From the NCBI RefSeq assembly GCF_030246845.1, contig NZ_CP126889.1:2785001-2849000 (forward strand): 64,000 nt of DNA, read 5' to 3'. Within the stretch, counting starts at the first letter, position 1, and each line of letters opens with the position of its first letter. Positions 44,900 to 54,099 of this stretch are shown here, piece after piece. The notes beneath the pieces were generated by a model that made no database searches, had not been told where the DNA came from, and worked only from the letters and a program-made list of their open reading frames with translations. The translations under genes and the position numbers were made by a program. Origin of the DNA: Enhydrobacter sp. (GTDB lineage: Bacteria; Pseudomonadota; Alphaproteobacteria; Reyranellales; Reyranellaceae).

Positions 44900-47413
44900 T
44901 CAGACCGCGGCCAGTCGGCGCGCCAATGGCTTGAGAGAGAACAGGATGACGGCAAGCAGGCCGATCGCGAGCGCGATCAGGCCCAGGTCGTCGGCGTGGA
45001 TCGGACCGAAGCCGAACAGTTGGCGCGCTGGTTGCCAGCTCACCGAGAGGGCCAGCAGAGACAACGCGGCCGCCGTTATCCCCAGCAGCACGTGGTTCCG
45101 TCCAAGCAGGAAGTCCATGGAAAATCCGCGATATGACCGGTTGACGAATATCAGGGCGAGATTGGCAAGAACGAGCGTGAAGAACGAGAGGGACCGGACA
45201 TCCTCGGCCGGGAGTCCGGCTTGCGCGGTCAAAAGGAAGACCGCTGAAACGGCAGCCAGGGCCAGAGTTCCCTGAAGGGTGCTCCAGATGATCATCGCAG
45301 GCGAGAAAAGCTCGGCGTTGCGCGGACGTGGCGGCCGTCGCATCAGATCCTTTTCCTCCCTTTCCGCCTCGAAGACGATCGAGCAGGCCGGATCGATGAT
45401 CATTTCGATGAAGGCGATGTGGAGCGGATGGAGCACCATTGGCAATCCGGTCAGCAGCGGCAGAAGCGCCATGCCCGCAATCGGGATATGGACCGCGACG
45501 ATATAGGCCATCGCCTTGCGCAAATTATCATAAATGCGCCGGCCCAGCCGAATCGCCCGCACGATCGAACCGAAGTCGTCGTCCAGCAGGACGATCGAGG
45601 ATGCCTCGCGGGCCACGTCCGAACCGCGTCCGCCCATGGCGATGCCGATATCCGCGGCCTTGAGGCTCGGCGCGTCATTCACCCCGTCGCCCGTCATCGC
45701 CACGACCTCGCCATTGGCCTGCAGCGCCCTTACGATGCGGAGCTTCTGCTCCGGCAGCACGCGCGCAAAGATCCCGGCCTCCTCGACGCGCAGTGCAAGT
45801 GCGCTGTCGGTCAGGTTGGCGATGTCGAACCCTGAAACGACGACATCGTGATCGAGTCCGGCCAGCTTCCCGATGGCCCTTGCGGTCGCGGGATAGTCTC
45901 CCGTGATCATGATCACGCGGATGCCGGCCGCGCGACATTGCGCGATGGCATCGGGAACGCTCTCGCGCAGCGGGTCGGCAAGCCCGATCAATCCGACCCA
46001 CGAGAACGCGAAGCGCTCCGGCCGTTCGGGCAGCGCCTGCGAGCCATGCCGCGCCGTTGCCACGGCGAGGACCCGAATGCCCTGCGCGGCCAGCGACTCG
46101 ACCGTGTCGCGGATGCGGGCGACAGTCTTTCCCTTCAGTCCGCACAGACTGATGATCGCCTCCGGCGCGCCTTTGGCCGCCACCGCGAGATCGCTGTCGC
46201 CGGGCACCTGCCAGACCTGGGTGACGGCGAGAAGCTCGGGCGTGAGGGCATAGCGCCGGACCAGAATCGCGCCGGTCGCCATCGCATCGGTTGCCGCCGC
46301 CGTCATGATCGCTCGATCCATGGGGTCGACAGCTTCTGGCGCGCTGGCCATGGCCGCGATGCGCAACACCGACCGGGCCTCGCTGGGCATGTCGCTGCCG
46401 GATACGCGCGATCGTTCGACAACGGCGTCGCCGGCAGCCAGCGCGACGACCGACATGCGGTTTTCGGTCAGCGTGCCTGTCTTGTCGGTGCACAGCACGG
46501 TCGCCGACCCCAGGGCTTCTATGGCGGCGGACCGACGGGTCAACACGCGCGCCTTGGATATGCGCCAGGCACCCATGGTCATGAACACGGTCAGGACGAG
46601 TGGGAACTCCTCGGGCAGCAGCGACATGCCGAGCGCAATGCCGGCCAGGCTTGCGTCCAGCCACGAGCCCCGTATGAATCCGTAGAAGCCGACCGTGATG
46701 GCGCAGGCGCCGAGGCCGACCGCCGCGAAGATCCGCACCAGGCTTCGTGTCTGGGCCGCGAGTCGCGGGGCCGCGGTATCGATGCCCGCGAGCGCCTTGC
46801 CGATACGACCGATTTCCGCCCGTAGGCCGGTTGCCTGGACTTCCGCAATGCCCACGCCTCGTACGATCAGCGTGCCCGAATAAAGGCTGGGCAGGCCGTC
46901 TCCCCCTGGCGGACCGACAATTTCCTCGGGCGAGCGGCGAGCCCGTTTTCCGACCGCGACCGATTCGCCGGTCAGAAGCGACTCGTCCACCAGGAGATCC
47001 GTAGCCTCGAGCAGAATGGCGTCAGCCAGAACCCGGTCGCCTTCGGCGACAATCACGAGATCGCCGCGGACGACCTCGCGTCCGGGGATCCGCTTGCGTT
47101 GCCCTTGTCGGATCACGAGAGCTCGCGGGCTCGTCATCGCTCGCAATGCCTCGAGCACGCGCTCGCTGCGGGTCTCCTGCACGACCGAGATCGTCACCGA
47201 GAGCGAAGCGAAAAGCAGCAGAACGGCTCCCTCCACGATGTCGCCCAGCAGGAGATAGACGACGGCAGCGCCGATCAGCAGGGCGAACATGGGCTCGCGC
47301 AGGACTTCGGCCGCGATGTGCAGGGCGGTGCGTCGCGTCCCGGCTGGCAGCTCGTTCGCCCCTTCGGCGGCCAGTCGCCGCCGAGCGTCGCTTTCGTCAA
47401 GGCCCCGCAACAT
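44900..47413 (-). CDS. P-type cation ATPase (P2-like, calcium type)
   Basis: 837 residues. TGES actuator loop (SLLTGESVAVGK), phosphorylation motif VLCTDKTGTLT, KGAPE, and GDGVNDAPSLKAADIGIAMG. The fourth span has SLLPEEFPLVLTVF, and the sixth has AFIEMIIDPACSIVFEAE. This resembles bacterial calcium-type or CtpF-like pumps; the ion is not certain. ATG 47413 gives a 39-base leader from the shared box at 47487. It is convergent with the magnesium-type gene, with 26 bases between the stops. Confidence 0.88.
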   Translation of the reverse strand: MLRGLDESDARRRLAAEGANELPAGTRRTALHIAAEVLREPMFALLIGAAVVYLLLGDIVEGAVLLLFASLSVTISVVQETRSERVLEALRAMTSPRALVIRQGQRKRIPGREVVRGDLVIVAEGDRVLADAILLEATDLLVDESLLTGESVAVGKRARRSPEEIVGPPGGDGLPSLYSGTLIVRGVGIAEVQATGLRAEIGRIGKALAGIDTAAPRLAAQTRSLVRIFAAVGLGACAITVGFYGFIRGSWLDASLAGIALGMSLLPEEFPLVLTVFMTMGAWRISKARVLTRRSAAIEALGSATVLCTDKTGTLTENRMSVVALAAGDAVVERSRVSGSDMPSEARSVLRIAAMASAPEAVDPMDRAIMTAAATDAMATGAILVRRYALTPELLAVTQVWQVPGDSDLAVAAKGAPEAIISLCGLKGKTVARIRDTVESLAAQGIRVLAVATARHGSQALPERPERFAFSWVGLIGLADPLRESVPDAIAQCRAAGIRVIMITGDYPATARAIGKLAGLDHDVVVSGFDIANLTDSALALRVEEAGIFARVLPEQKLRIVRALQANGEVVAMTGDGVNDAPSLKAADIGIAMGGRGSDVAREASSIVLLDDDFGSIVRAIRLGRRIYDNLRKAMAYIVAVHIPIAGMALLPLLTGLPMVLHPLHIAFIEMIIDPACSIVFEAEREEKDLMRRPPRPRNAELFSPAMIIWSTLQGTLALAAVSAVFLLTAQAGLPAEDVRSLSFFTLVLANLALIFVNRSYRGFSMDFLLGRNHVLLGITAAALSLLALSVSWQPARQLFGFGPIHADDLGLIALAIGLLAVILFSLKPLARRLAAV

Positions 47414-47486
47414 GCATGCTTCGTCGATTGGGAGGGACTCTGCTCTTCATGTAGATGTAGATGTATATGCGACCGCCTTTCGTCGG

Positions 47487-47500
47487 TTGACTTGCATCAA
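47487..47500. promoter_or_regulatory. Fnr/FixK-type box, bidirectional (ATPase and usp)
   Basis: TTGACTTGCATCAA is an exact match. Leftward start near 47452, 39 bases before the cation ATPase ATG. Rightward start near 47535, 46 bases before the universal stress ATG at 47581. It is the last such box found in the window. Confidence 0.8.
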
Positions 47501-47580
47501 GGCTGCACAGGGAAACCTCCTGTTCTGTGTGCCCGTCGTCGGCTCACGACGAATGCCTGGACCAACTGGCGGTGGGAAAA

Positions 47581-48441
47581 ATGTCGTTTCGAGACGTCCT
47601 TGTCGTGCTTCGAGCCTATCCGGCAACGACCCCGGCCCCGGCGGTCGAACACGCGGCCGCCATGGCGGTCGCGCTCAAGTGCCGCCTATCGGTCATTGCC
47701 TGTGGGATCAAGCCTCATCTGCCGGGCAATATTCTGGGCAACGCGATCTTCAATGTCTCCGCCCTGGTCGCTGAAGAAGGCAGGAAGAGCGTCGATGACG
47801 CCCGAAGGTTGCTCGCGGAGTTCGAGAAACTGGTCGGGCGGCATGACGTTGCCTGCAGGCGAATTCTGGAAACATGTCGATCTTCCGATGTCCCCGCCGC
47901 CCTGGTCGACCATGCCAGGCTTCGTGACCTGACGATCTTGCCGATGCCCAAGGGCCCGTACGTCTCGCAGCTCGACGCGCAATGGTATGCGGAGACGATG
48001 ATTTTCGATTCGGGCCACCCCGTCATCGTCCTGCCGCAGGATCGAGAGAACGCCGAGCCTGTCGCGTTCGATACCGTGATGGTCGCCTGGGACAAGGGCC
48101 GCGCGGCTTCGAGGGCCATCGCCGACGCCATGCCGATCTTGCGGCTGGCAAAGCGCACCTATGTTCTGACAGTCCTCGGCGAAAAGCCCATCGCGTCGCG
48201 GAGGTCCGGCAGGGAGCTTGCCGAACATCTGGCGGTGCATGGCGTCGATGTCAGCCTGAAGGAGGTGGACGCCGCCGGCCGGACGATCGGCAAGGTGCTC
48301 GAGGACGAGGTGAAAGCAAGCCGCGTGGATCTGCTCGTCATGGGCGCCTACGGACGCTCACGGCTGAAGGAGTTCATTCTGGGTGGGGCGACCAAGAGCA
48401 TGCTCACCGATCCTCCTACGAGCCTGTTCATGTCGCACTGA
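47581..48441 (+). CDS. Universal stress protein, tandem UspA domains
   Basis: 286 residues. The first fold is degenerate, and the second ends with MGAYGRSRLKEFILGGATKS, the ATP-type signature. It is the most divergent of the four usp genes in the window. The start at MSFRDVLVVL has GGTGGGAAAA upstream; an in-frame start at 47527 is out of family. It ends 26 bases before the convergent nitric-oxide reductase gene. Confidence 0.88.
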   Translation: MSFRDVLVVLRAYPATTPAPAVEHAAAMAVALKCRLSVIACGIKPHLPGNILGNAIFNVSALVAEEGRKSVDDARRLLAEFEKLVGRHDVACRRILETCRSSDVPAALVDHARLRDLTILPMPKGPYVSQLDAQWYAETMIFDSGHPVIVLPQDRENAEPVAFDTVMVAWDKGRAASRAIADAMPILRLAKRTYVLTVLGEKPIASRRSGRELAEHLAVHGVDVSLKEVDAAGRTIGKVLEDEVKASRVDLLVMGAYGRSRLKEFILGGATKSMLTDPPTSLFMSH

Positions 48442-48467
48442 CGGGTCGGCAGCCGGCCTCGAGAGCG

Positions 48468-50798
48468 CTATTCCGCCGCCTCGGATGTCGGTTGCGCAGC
48501 GCCGGTCCACCGTGTCACGAAACGCGGGAGAACCGGGGCTGCCTTGACGAGAAAGTCCCACGCCATCAGGAGCGCCGCCGCGGCAAACACCACATCGCCC
48601 GGCAACCGCAGCCACTGCCAGACGAGGGTCGTGTCGTAGAAGGTGACGCTGCGCGCATAAGCGAGGCCGTGCTCGTAGACGGCGGCAAGCTGCGGCCAGC
48701 CGATCGGGAAGAAGTTCAGCAGGATCCAGAGGACCAGTCCGGCATTGTAGAGCCAGAACGCCCACAGCCCGATCCGCTCGCCGAACGGCCTGCGTTCGGC
48801 CGCGATGTAGCGCAGGCAGAAGTAGATCAGGCCGATCGCCAGCAGGCCGAAGGCGCCGAACAGCGCGGTATGCGCGTGGTTCAGCGTCAGGAAGGTGCCG
48901 TGCTCGTAGTAGTTGATGAGCGGCGCATTCAACGTGCCGCCGCCGAACACGCCCGCGCCCACGAAGTTTCAGAAAGCGGCGCCGATGATGTAGATATAGG
49001 CCAGCCGGTAGTTGAAAGCCTCATGGGCGCGGATCAGCCGGTAGTGCTGGATCGCCTCGATGATCAGCAGCACCAGCGGCAGGACCTCGATGAAGGAGAA
49101 CATGCTGCCGAGCGGCACCCACATGCTCGGCCCGCCGGCCCAGTAGAGATGGTGCCCGGTGCCGAGGACGCCTCCGAGGAAGATCAGGATCAGCTCGAAA
49201 TAGACGGCGCGCTCGGCGAGGCGGCGCGACACCAGCCCGACCGCCATCAGAAGATAGGCGCTCGTGCTGGCGGCAAAGAACTCGAACGACTGCTCGACCC
49301 AGAGATGGACCACCCACCAGCGCCAGAAGTCGGTGATGGTGAACGACTTCTCGATGCCGGTGAGCGGGATCATGCCGAACACGTAGAGGATGGCGATGTT
49401 GAGCGTGGCGGCCCAGATCAGGTTCTCGAGCCTGATGCGGCCCGACCAGAACTGGCGCGTTGCCTGCCGCAGCGCCACCGCAGTCGGCCACAGGGCACGA
49501 AACATCAGGCCGCTCCACAGCAGCAGGCCCACGAAGAAGCCGATCTGCCAGAATCGTCCGAGCTGGATGTAGGACAGGCCCTGGTTGCCGAACCAGAACC
49601 AGCCTTCCCGCAGGTATCCCATGATGCCGAGCCAGTCGCCGACAAGGGCGCCGGCCACGATCACGAGCGTTACCCAGAACAGCAGGTCGACCAGCACCCC
49701 CTGACCGCGCGCCTCGCGGCCGCCGGCGATCGCGGGCGCCAGAAACAGGCCTGCGCCGATCCAGCCGACGCCAATCCAGATGATCGGCGCCTGGATGTGG
49801 ACGTCGCGCAGGAAATTGAACGGCAAGATGTTGTGCAGGTCGAGGCCGTAGAAGCTGCGGCGATCGTAGTAGGCATGCGCCATGATGGTTCCGGCCGCGA
49901 TCTGCAGCAGCAGCACCGCGGCAACCACCAGGAAATACTTCCCGACCTTGATCTGGCTCGGCGTCAGGGGACGGAAGCCGGCCAGCGGCGCTTCCATCGG
50001 CGCGTCGTCGGCGACGTTGAGCCAGTATTCGTAGATGAACAGGACGCCGCCGAAGGCGAGGAAGGTGAAGCAGAAGCTGGCCCAGGTCCAGATGAACGTG
50101 CTGGTCGTGGGTGTGTTGCCGACCTCGGGCTCGTACGGCCAGTTCTCGGTCCACGACCAGGTCGTGTCGGGCCGGCGGGCCACGGTCGTCAGGGCGGAGT
50201 AGATCAGGAAGTCGACGGTGTTGCGCGCCTCAGCCTCGTCGAGGCTGTAGGCCGGCGTCCAGCCCGTCGTGAGGTCGACCGTGCCGAGATCCTTCGCCAT
50301 GGTCTCCCCGAGCGCCGTGATCGCCTCGGCCAGCGCGTCGGGGACGACCACCGCGTCCCTGGTGAGATCGATGCCCTGCAGCTCCTTGCGCATGGCGTCG
50401 CGCACGGCCGATTGCTCGTCGTCGGGAAGCGATGCGAAGGGCTTGCCGAAGCGGTTGCAGGCAATGTTGTCCTCCGTCAGGCGAGCCAGGCGAATCAGCG
50501 TGAACGCCGTGTAGTCCTGCCCGAAATAGGAGCCCATGCCATAGAGGCTGCCGTAGTCCATGAGGTCGGCCTTCTGGAAGCCGGCCTTGCCTGCGACGAC
50601 GTCATGGTCGGTGAAGAGGGTCTCGCCGGCGGCCGTCGTGAACCTGTTGGGCTGCGGTGCCGCGCGTTCGTAGGTGAGCACGGTTGCCCAGGCGAACAGG
50701 GCAAAGCAGAGAACCGCCGTGGCGAGCAGGATCCACTTGAGGACGTTGCTGACCGGGTCCTCCGATACGGCTGTGGCCGCTGCTGCCGCACGCGCCAT
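48468..50798 (-). pseudogene. norB: Quinol-type nitric oxide reductase gene with an internal TGA
   Basis: A 776-codon frame reads as a single qNOR except for TGA at 48969-48971 (codon 610), where the family has Trp in the AFWNFVGAGVFG block. Upstream parts are normal: N-terminal helix, long periplasmic domain, then GTGHHLYWAGGP. The heme and FeB region HGTFLTLNHAHTALFG lies after the stop, so termination would remove essential ligands. One base (T in place of C on the + strand at 48969) explains it. It is a nonsense mutation or a sequencing error. Start ATG 50798 is preceded by GGGGGAGAG. The enzyme reduces NO to N2O. Confidence 0.85.
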
Positions 50799-50931
50799 CG
50801 AGCTCTCCCCCTTGAGGCGACTCTCTTTGGCCGAACGCGCACGGCGCGAGCGGCGGTGCACAGCCAATGCCCTGCACTCGCTCTGCGGTCGGAGCGGCCG
50901 GCGAGGTACCCGCCGGGACATCCGATGGATT

Positions 50932-52143
50932 TCAGTTGGATCGGGGCCCTGCGGTTCCCCGAGGGCTCGGCCGCTTGGGCAGGCAGAGCAGAGGGGCAAA
51001 GAGCCCGGTGAAACCCAGGAATGCTGCGGCCCAGGCAAAGGCCGCGACGTGAAGGAGTGCCATGCTCCAGCCCGGCAGGACCGCCGCGGCAATGCGCACG
51101 ACCGCGGCAATCGCGACGAGAGCGTACACGACCTGGAGGCCTGGCGTGGCGGACAGCGGACGGCCGGTGTGGCCGAGGGTCGCGCGGCTCATGACCGCCA
51201 ACGTCATGATACCGATGGCGCCTACGGTCCAGGCGTGGATGCCGGCACTCGGCGCGATGCCGCCGATCGCGGCGAGGGCGCCCAGCAGGAAGCCAAGGGG
51301 CACGAAGGCAAACCCCACGTGCAGGATCAGGACGAGGCGATCGGCCATCGTGCGATCGCCCGCCCAGCGCGCGAGCCGGGCTGCGTTCGCGATACCCGCT
51401 GCGGCGAGGATTGCGGCGATTGCTCGCCCGTCGAACCGGGCCGCCCACAGGAGCAGGCTTGCGGCGCTCAGCACCATGCAGGCGATGTCGAAGCGATCCA
51501 ACGGCGCCGGCAGACGGCCGGGCTCCTGCCGCACCAGCCAGTTCCGGGTGAAGCTCGGTACGATGCGCCCGCCCACGATCATGATGAGGAAGATGACGAG
51601 ACCTATGCCGACGCGCGTGGCATAGGATGCGATGCCCTCGACATGCGCCTCGAGATGGAAGGCGAGGTTGGTCACCGCCAGCAACGCGAGCATCACCACG
51701 ATCTTGAGGTTGCGCCAGTTCTTGCCAGCGAAGATCTCCCGTGCGACGGCAGCGGCCATCAGCGTCAGGAAGGCGACGTCGACCAGCGCGGCGGCAAGCC
51801 ATCCGATCTCGGCCGAAAGAGCGACCGCAATGCGCCCGGCGAGCCAGACCAGGACCAGCACGAGCAAAGGCCCGCCCTGAAGCGGCAGGCGACCGGTCCA
51901 GTTGGGAATCGCCGTCAGCAGGAAGCCGGCGATGATCGCCGCCACGTAGCCGAACAGCATCTCGTGCACGTGCCAGTCGAGGGCGGAGAAGGCTGTCCTG
52001 ATCGACAGTTCGCCGTAGAACATCGGCAGCCACGCCAGCACTTCCAGCCCGGCATAGGCCGACCCCAGCAGAAAAAACGGTCGGAATCCGTAGGAAAGCA
52101 GCGCAGGCCCCGAATAGGCTCGCAGGCGGGGAATCTGGGCCAT
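50932..52143 (-). CDS. nnrS: NnrS family heme-copper membrane protein
   Basis: 403 residues with about twelve membrane spans. The start has YGFRPFFLLGSAYAG and WHVHEMLFGYVAAIIAGFLL, and later HAWTVGAIGIMTLAVMSRAT, all NnrS hallmarks with conserved His. NnrS relieves nitrosative stress and is usually next to NO reductase genes, as here. It starts six bases after the CBS gene's stop and lies 133 bases before the norB start. Confidence 0.93.
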   Translation of the reverse strand: MAQIPRLRAYSGPALLSYGFRPFFLLGSAYAGLEVLAWLPMFYGELSIRTAFSALDWHVHEMLFGYVAAIIAGFLLTAIPNWTGRLPLQGGPLLVLVLVWLAGRIAVALSAEIGWLAAALVDVAFLTLMAAAVAREIFAGKNWRNLKIVVMLALLAVTNLAFHLEAHVEGIASYATRVGIGLVIFLIMIVGGRIVPSFTRNWLVRQEPGRLPAPLDRFDIACMVLSAASLLLWAARFDGRAIAAILAAAGIANAARLARWAGDRTMADRLVLILHVGFAFVPLGFLLGALAAIGGIAPSAGIHAWTVGAIGIMTLAVMSRATLGHTGRPLSATPGLQVVYALVAIAAVVRIAAAVLPGWSMALLHVAAFAWAAAFLGFTGLFAPLLCLPKRPSPRGTAGPRSN

Positions 52144-52149
52144 GCCGAA

Positions 52150-52596
52150 CTACCGATATCCGATGCCCATGACATAATCCCGCAGCAGCCCTTCCTCGTA
52201 CTCCGATCCTTCCAGAAGGACGAGCAGGGCATCGCGCGCATTGACCACACCCATCGGCCTGAATCCCTCGTCGACGATGGGGACATGCAGCAGGTTGCGC
52301 TCCTTCATGATGGACCAGACGTCGTGAAGGAGATCACCGGGGCGGCAATAGGTGACGTCTCTGGTCATCACCTCCGCGACGGGCGCGGTGCAACCGCTCC
52401 CGCTGCAATGGGAGAGCTGGCGCACGATGTCGGTCTTGGTAACGACGCCCGTCATGGCCCCCCTCTTGTCGTGCGCGATGACAAGGTTGGTGTGCCGATC
52501 ATTGAGCAGCCTGGCCGCCGTCGTCAGCAGGGCATCCTCGTCGATCATGACGAGACGTTCACGCGCCACGGGCAGCATTTTTTCAACGAGGATCAT
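52150..52596 (-). CDS. CBS-domain pair protein
   Basis: 148 residues: CBS 1 (about 10-65, with TNLVIAHDKRGAMTGVVTKT) and CBS 2 (about 78-135, with LLHVPIVDEGFRPMGVVNAR). A short CSGSGC stretch lies between them, perhaps a metal or redox site. ATG 52596 overlaps the sdhB stop as TGATG, so the two are coupled. GGGAGCTG precedes it. Partner unknown. Confidence 0.88.
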   Translation of the reverse strand: MILVEKMLPVARERLVMIDEDALLTTAARLLNDRHTNLVIAHDKRGAMTGVVTKTDIVRQLSHCSGSGCTAPVAEVMTRDVTYCRPGDLLHDVWSIMKERNLLHVPIVDEGFRPMGVVNARDALLVLLEGSEYEEGLLRDYVMGIGYR

Positions 52597-53438
52597 CAGA
52601 TCAGCTCCCGCGTCGCAATCATCTTCTTGATCGAGGCAATGGCCTTGCCGGGATTGAGCCCTTTCGGGCACGTCCGCGTGCAGTTCAGGATGGTGTGGCA
52701 GCGGTAGAGGCGGAATGCGTCCTCCAGTTCGTCCAGTCTCTCGCCGGCGGCCTCGTCGCGGCTGTCGGCCAGCCAGCGCCAAGCCTGGAGAAGGACAGCC
52801 GGGCCAAGGAACCTGTCGCCCGTCCACCAATGGCTCGGGCAGCCCGACGTGCAGCAGAAGCACAGGATGCACTCGTAGAAGCCGTCGAGCCGGCGTCGCT
52901 CCTCGGGCGACTGGAGGCGCTCCCTCGACGGGGCCGGCGTCGTGGTACGAAGCCAGGGGCCGATCGTCTCGTACTGCGCGAGCACGTGGGTGAGGTCGGG
53001 GACGAGGTCCTTGACGATCCGCATGTTCGTGAGCGGAAGGATCGAAGCCGGCGTTCCCGTCTCGGAGATGAACCGTGTGCAGGCCAGCCAGTTCGTGCCG
53101 TCGATGTTCATGGCGCACGAGCCGCAGACGCCTTCGCGGCACGACCGGCGAAAAGTCAGCGTCGAATCGATCGTGTTCTTGATCCAGATCAGGGCGTCGA
53201 GCACCATCGGGCCGCATTCATCGAGATCTACGGCAAAAGTGTCGAGGCGCGGATTCCGGCCGGAATCGGGATCGTAGCGATAGATCTCGAATGTTTTCAC
53301 CCGGCTGGCGCTCGCCGGCGCGGGCCATGTGCGTCCTCGCTCGATGCGTGACCGCGGCTCGACGTCGAAGTTTCTCGGCACCGGAAATCGCTTCAGGAAC
53401 GTCGTCCGCGGAATTTGATTCGAGGAGCGGATGATCAC
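52596..53438 (-). CDS. sdhB: Succinate dehydrogenase/fumarate reductase iron-sulfur subunit, orphan
   Basis: 280 residues. The ferredoxin-type domain has [10 protein letters not shown] for [2Fe-2S]. The helical domain has [13 protein letters not shown] and [12 protein letters not shown] for the [4Fe-4S] and [3Fe-4S] centres. All cluster cysteines appear present. No sdhA, sdhC or sdhD is in the window. The start is a GTG at 53438 with GGAG eight bases upstream. The N-terminal 45 residues are longer than in typical SdhB. Gene order sdhB-CBS-nnrS-norB suggests it feeds electrons in NO metabolism, which is inference. Confidence 0.88.
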   Translation of the reverse strand: MIIRSSNQIPRTTFLKRFPVPRNFDVEPRSRIERGRTWPAPASASRVKTFEIYRYDPDSGRNPRLDTFAVDLDECGPMVLDALIWIKNTIDSTLTFRRSCREGVCGSCAMNIDGTNWLACTRFISETGTPASILPLTNMRIVKDLVPDLTHVLAQYETIGPWLRTTTPAPSRERLQSPEERRRLDGFYECILCFCCTSGCPSHWWTGDRFLGPAVLLQAWRWLADSRDEAAGERLDELEDAFRLYRCHTILNCTRTCPKGLNPGKAIASIKKMIATRELI

Positions 53439-53612
53439 TGGAGTTCTCCGTCACCAAGACCACGATCCGGGAATGGAGCGCGTTGCTGCCAATGCTTACA
53501 ACTCGATTTTTCACGAGCGCGACAGAATGGCGCTCTCCGCCATATCGAGCCCGTTCTCCTTGGGGGCTCGCTGCCGCGACCTACATCTGAACGACAGTGC
53601 AGGAAGAGTCCC

Positions 53613-53825
53613 ATGACGATGCGCATCAGGAAGAAGCCGCACAAGCATCCTCGAGCGACAACCGCTCATCTCGATCGCCTGCTCGATGAGGCGCTGCGGG
53701 AGACATTTCCGGCGAGCGATCCTGTGGCGATCGCCATTGATATTGGCTTCTCCCGGCACAGGACAGCCGACGCGCCGATGAGGCGTGGCCGCAAACCCGG
53801 GCGGTACCGGCCAAGCGATCCGTGA
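53613..53825 (+). CDS. Small conserved protein with ETFPASDP motif, 70 residues
   Basis: A basic, short protein whose core LDRLLDEALRETFPASDPVA is a motif widespread in small uncharacterised proteobacterial proteins. GGAAGAG lies eight bases before ATG 53613; the frame is open upstream without likeness. It is divergent from sdhB and convergent with ccoS. No Fnr/FixK box was found in its upstream gap. Confidence 0.72.
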   Translation: MTMRIRKKPHKHPRATTAHLDRLLDEALRETFPASDPVAIAIDIGFSRHRTADAPMRRGRKPGRYRPSDP

Positions 53826-53868
53826 CCAGAGCCGCCGCGCTCGACCGCGGAGATGATGTGGGCCCGAT

Positions 53869-54099
53869 CTAACGGCGCCGCTCGGTGCGGATAGGGTTGT
53901 CAGTCGAGGTGGGCACGGTCTGGTGGAGGACAATCGATCCGCCAGCACGTCGCAGGGGCTGGTCGTCGTCCGACAACACGCGTTCGGCCGCACCCTCGAT
54001 ATCGTCGTACTGGCCGCTGGAAAGGGCCCACATGAAGGCGGCGAGGCCTATGACGCCCAATATCAGGGCGACCGGGACGAGGAAAAGGAAATCGGCCAT
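53869..54099 (-). CDS. ccoS: cbb3 oxidase assembly protein CcoS
   Basis: 76 residues. An N-terminal helix (MADFLFLVPVALILGVIGLA) is followed by FMWALSSGQYDDIEGAAERV, the CcoS/FixS hallmark. A membrane protein needed to put cofactors into CcoN. Its ATG overlaps the ccoI stop as TAATG. Last gene of the cco run. The tail beyond residue 50 is longer than in many CcoS. Confidence 0.93.
   Translation of the reverse strand: MADFLFLVPVALILGVIGLAAFMWALSSGQYDDIEGAAERVLSDDDQPLRRAGGSIVLHQTVPTSTDNPIRTERRR

Noticed and set aside
48969..48971. Selenocysteine or genetic-code reassignment at the norB TGA
   Set aside because: Relatives have Trp, not Cys, at this site, and no other gene in the window has an in-frame TGA.
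47982..51011. Very long open frame (about 1000 codons) on the + strand
   Set aside because: It runs antisense to the nitric-oxide reductase and crosses the usp end. It has low-complexity Arg/Gln/Asp composition typical of GC-rich antisense frames and no domain.
50674..52707. 677-codon + frame across norB and nnrS
   Set aside because: Antisense to three recognised genes and without any protein-family likeness.
53439..53612. Fnr/FixK box upstream of sdhB
   Set aside because: Searched by eye on both strands; only isolated GATCA and TCAA fragments, with no palindrome at correct spacing.
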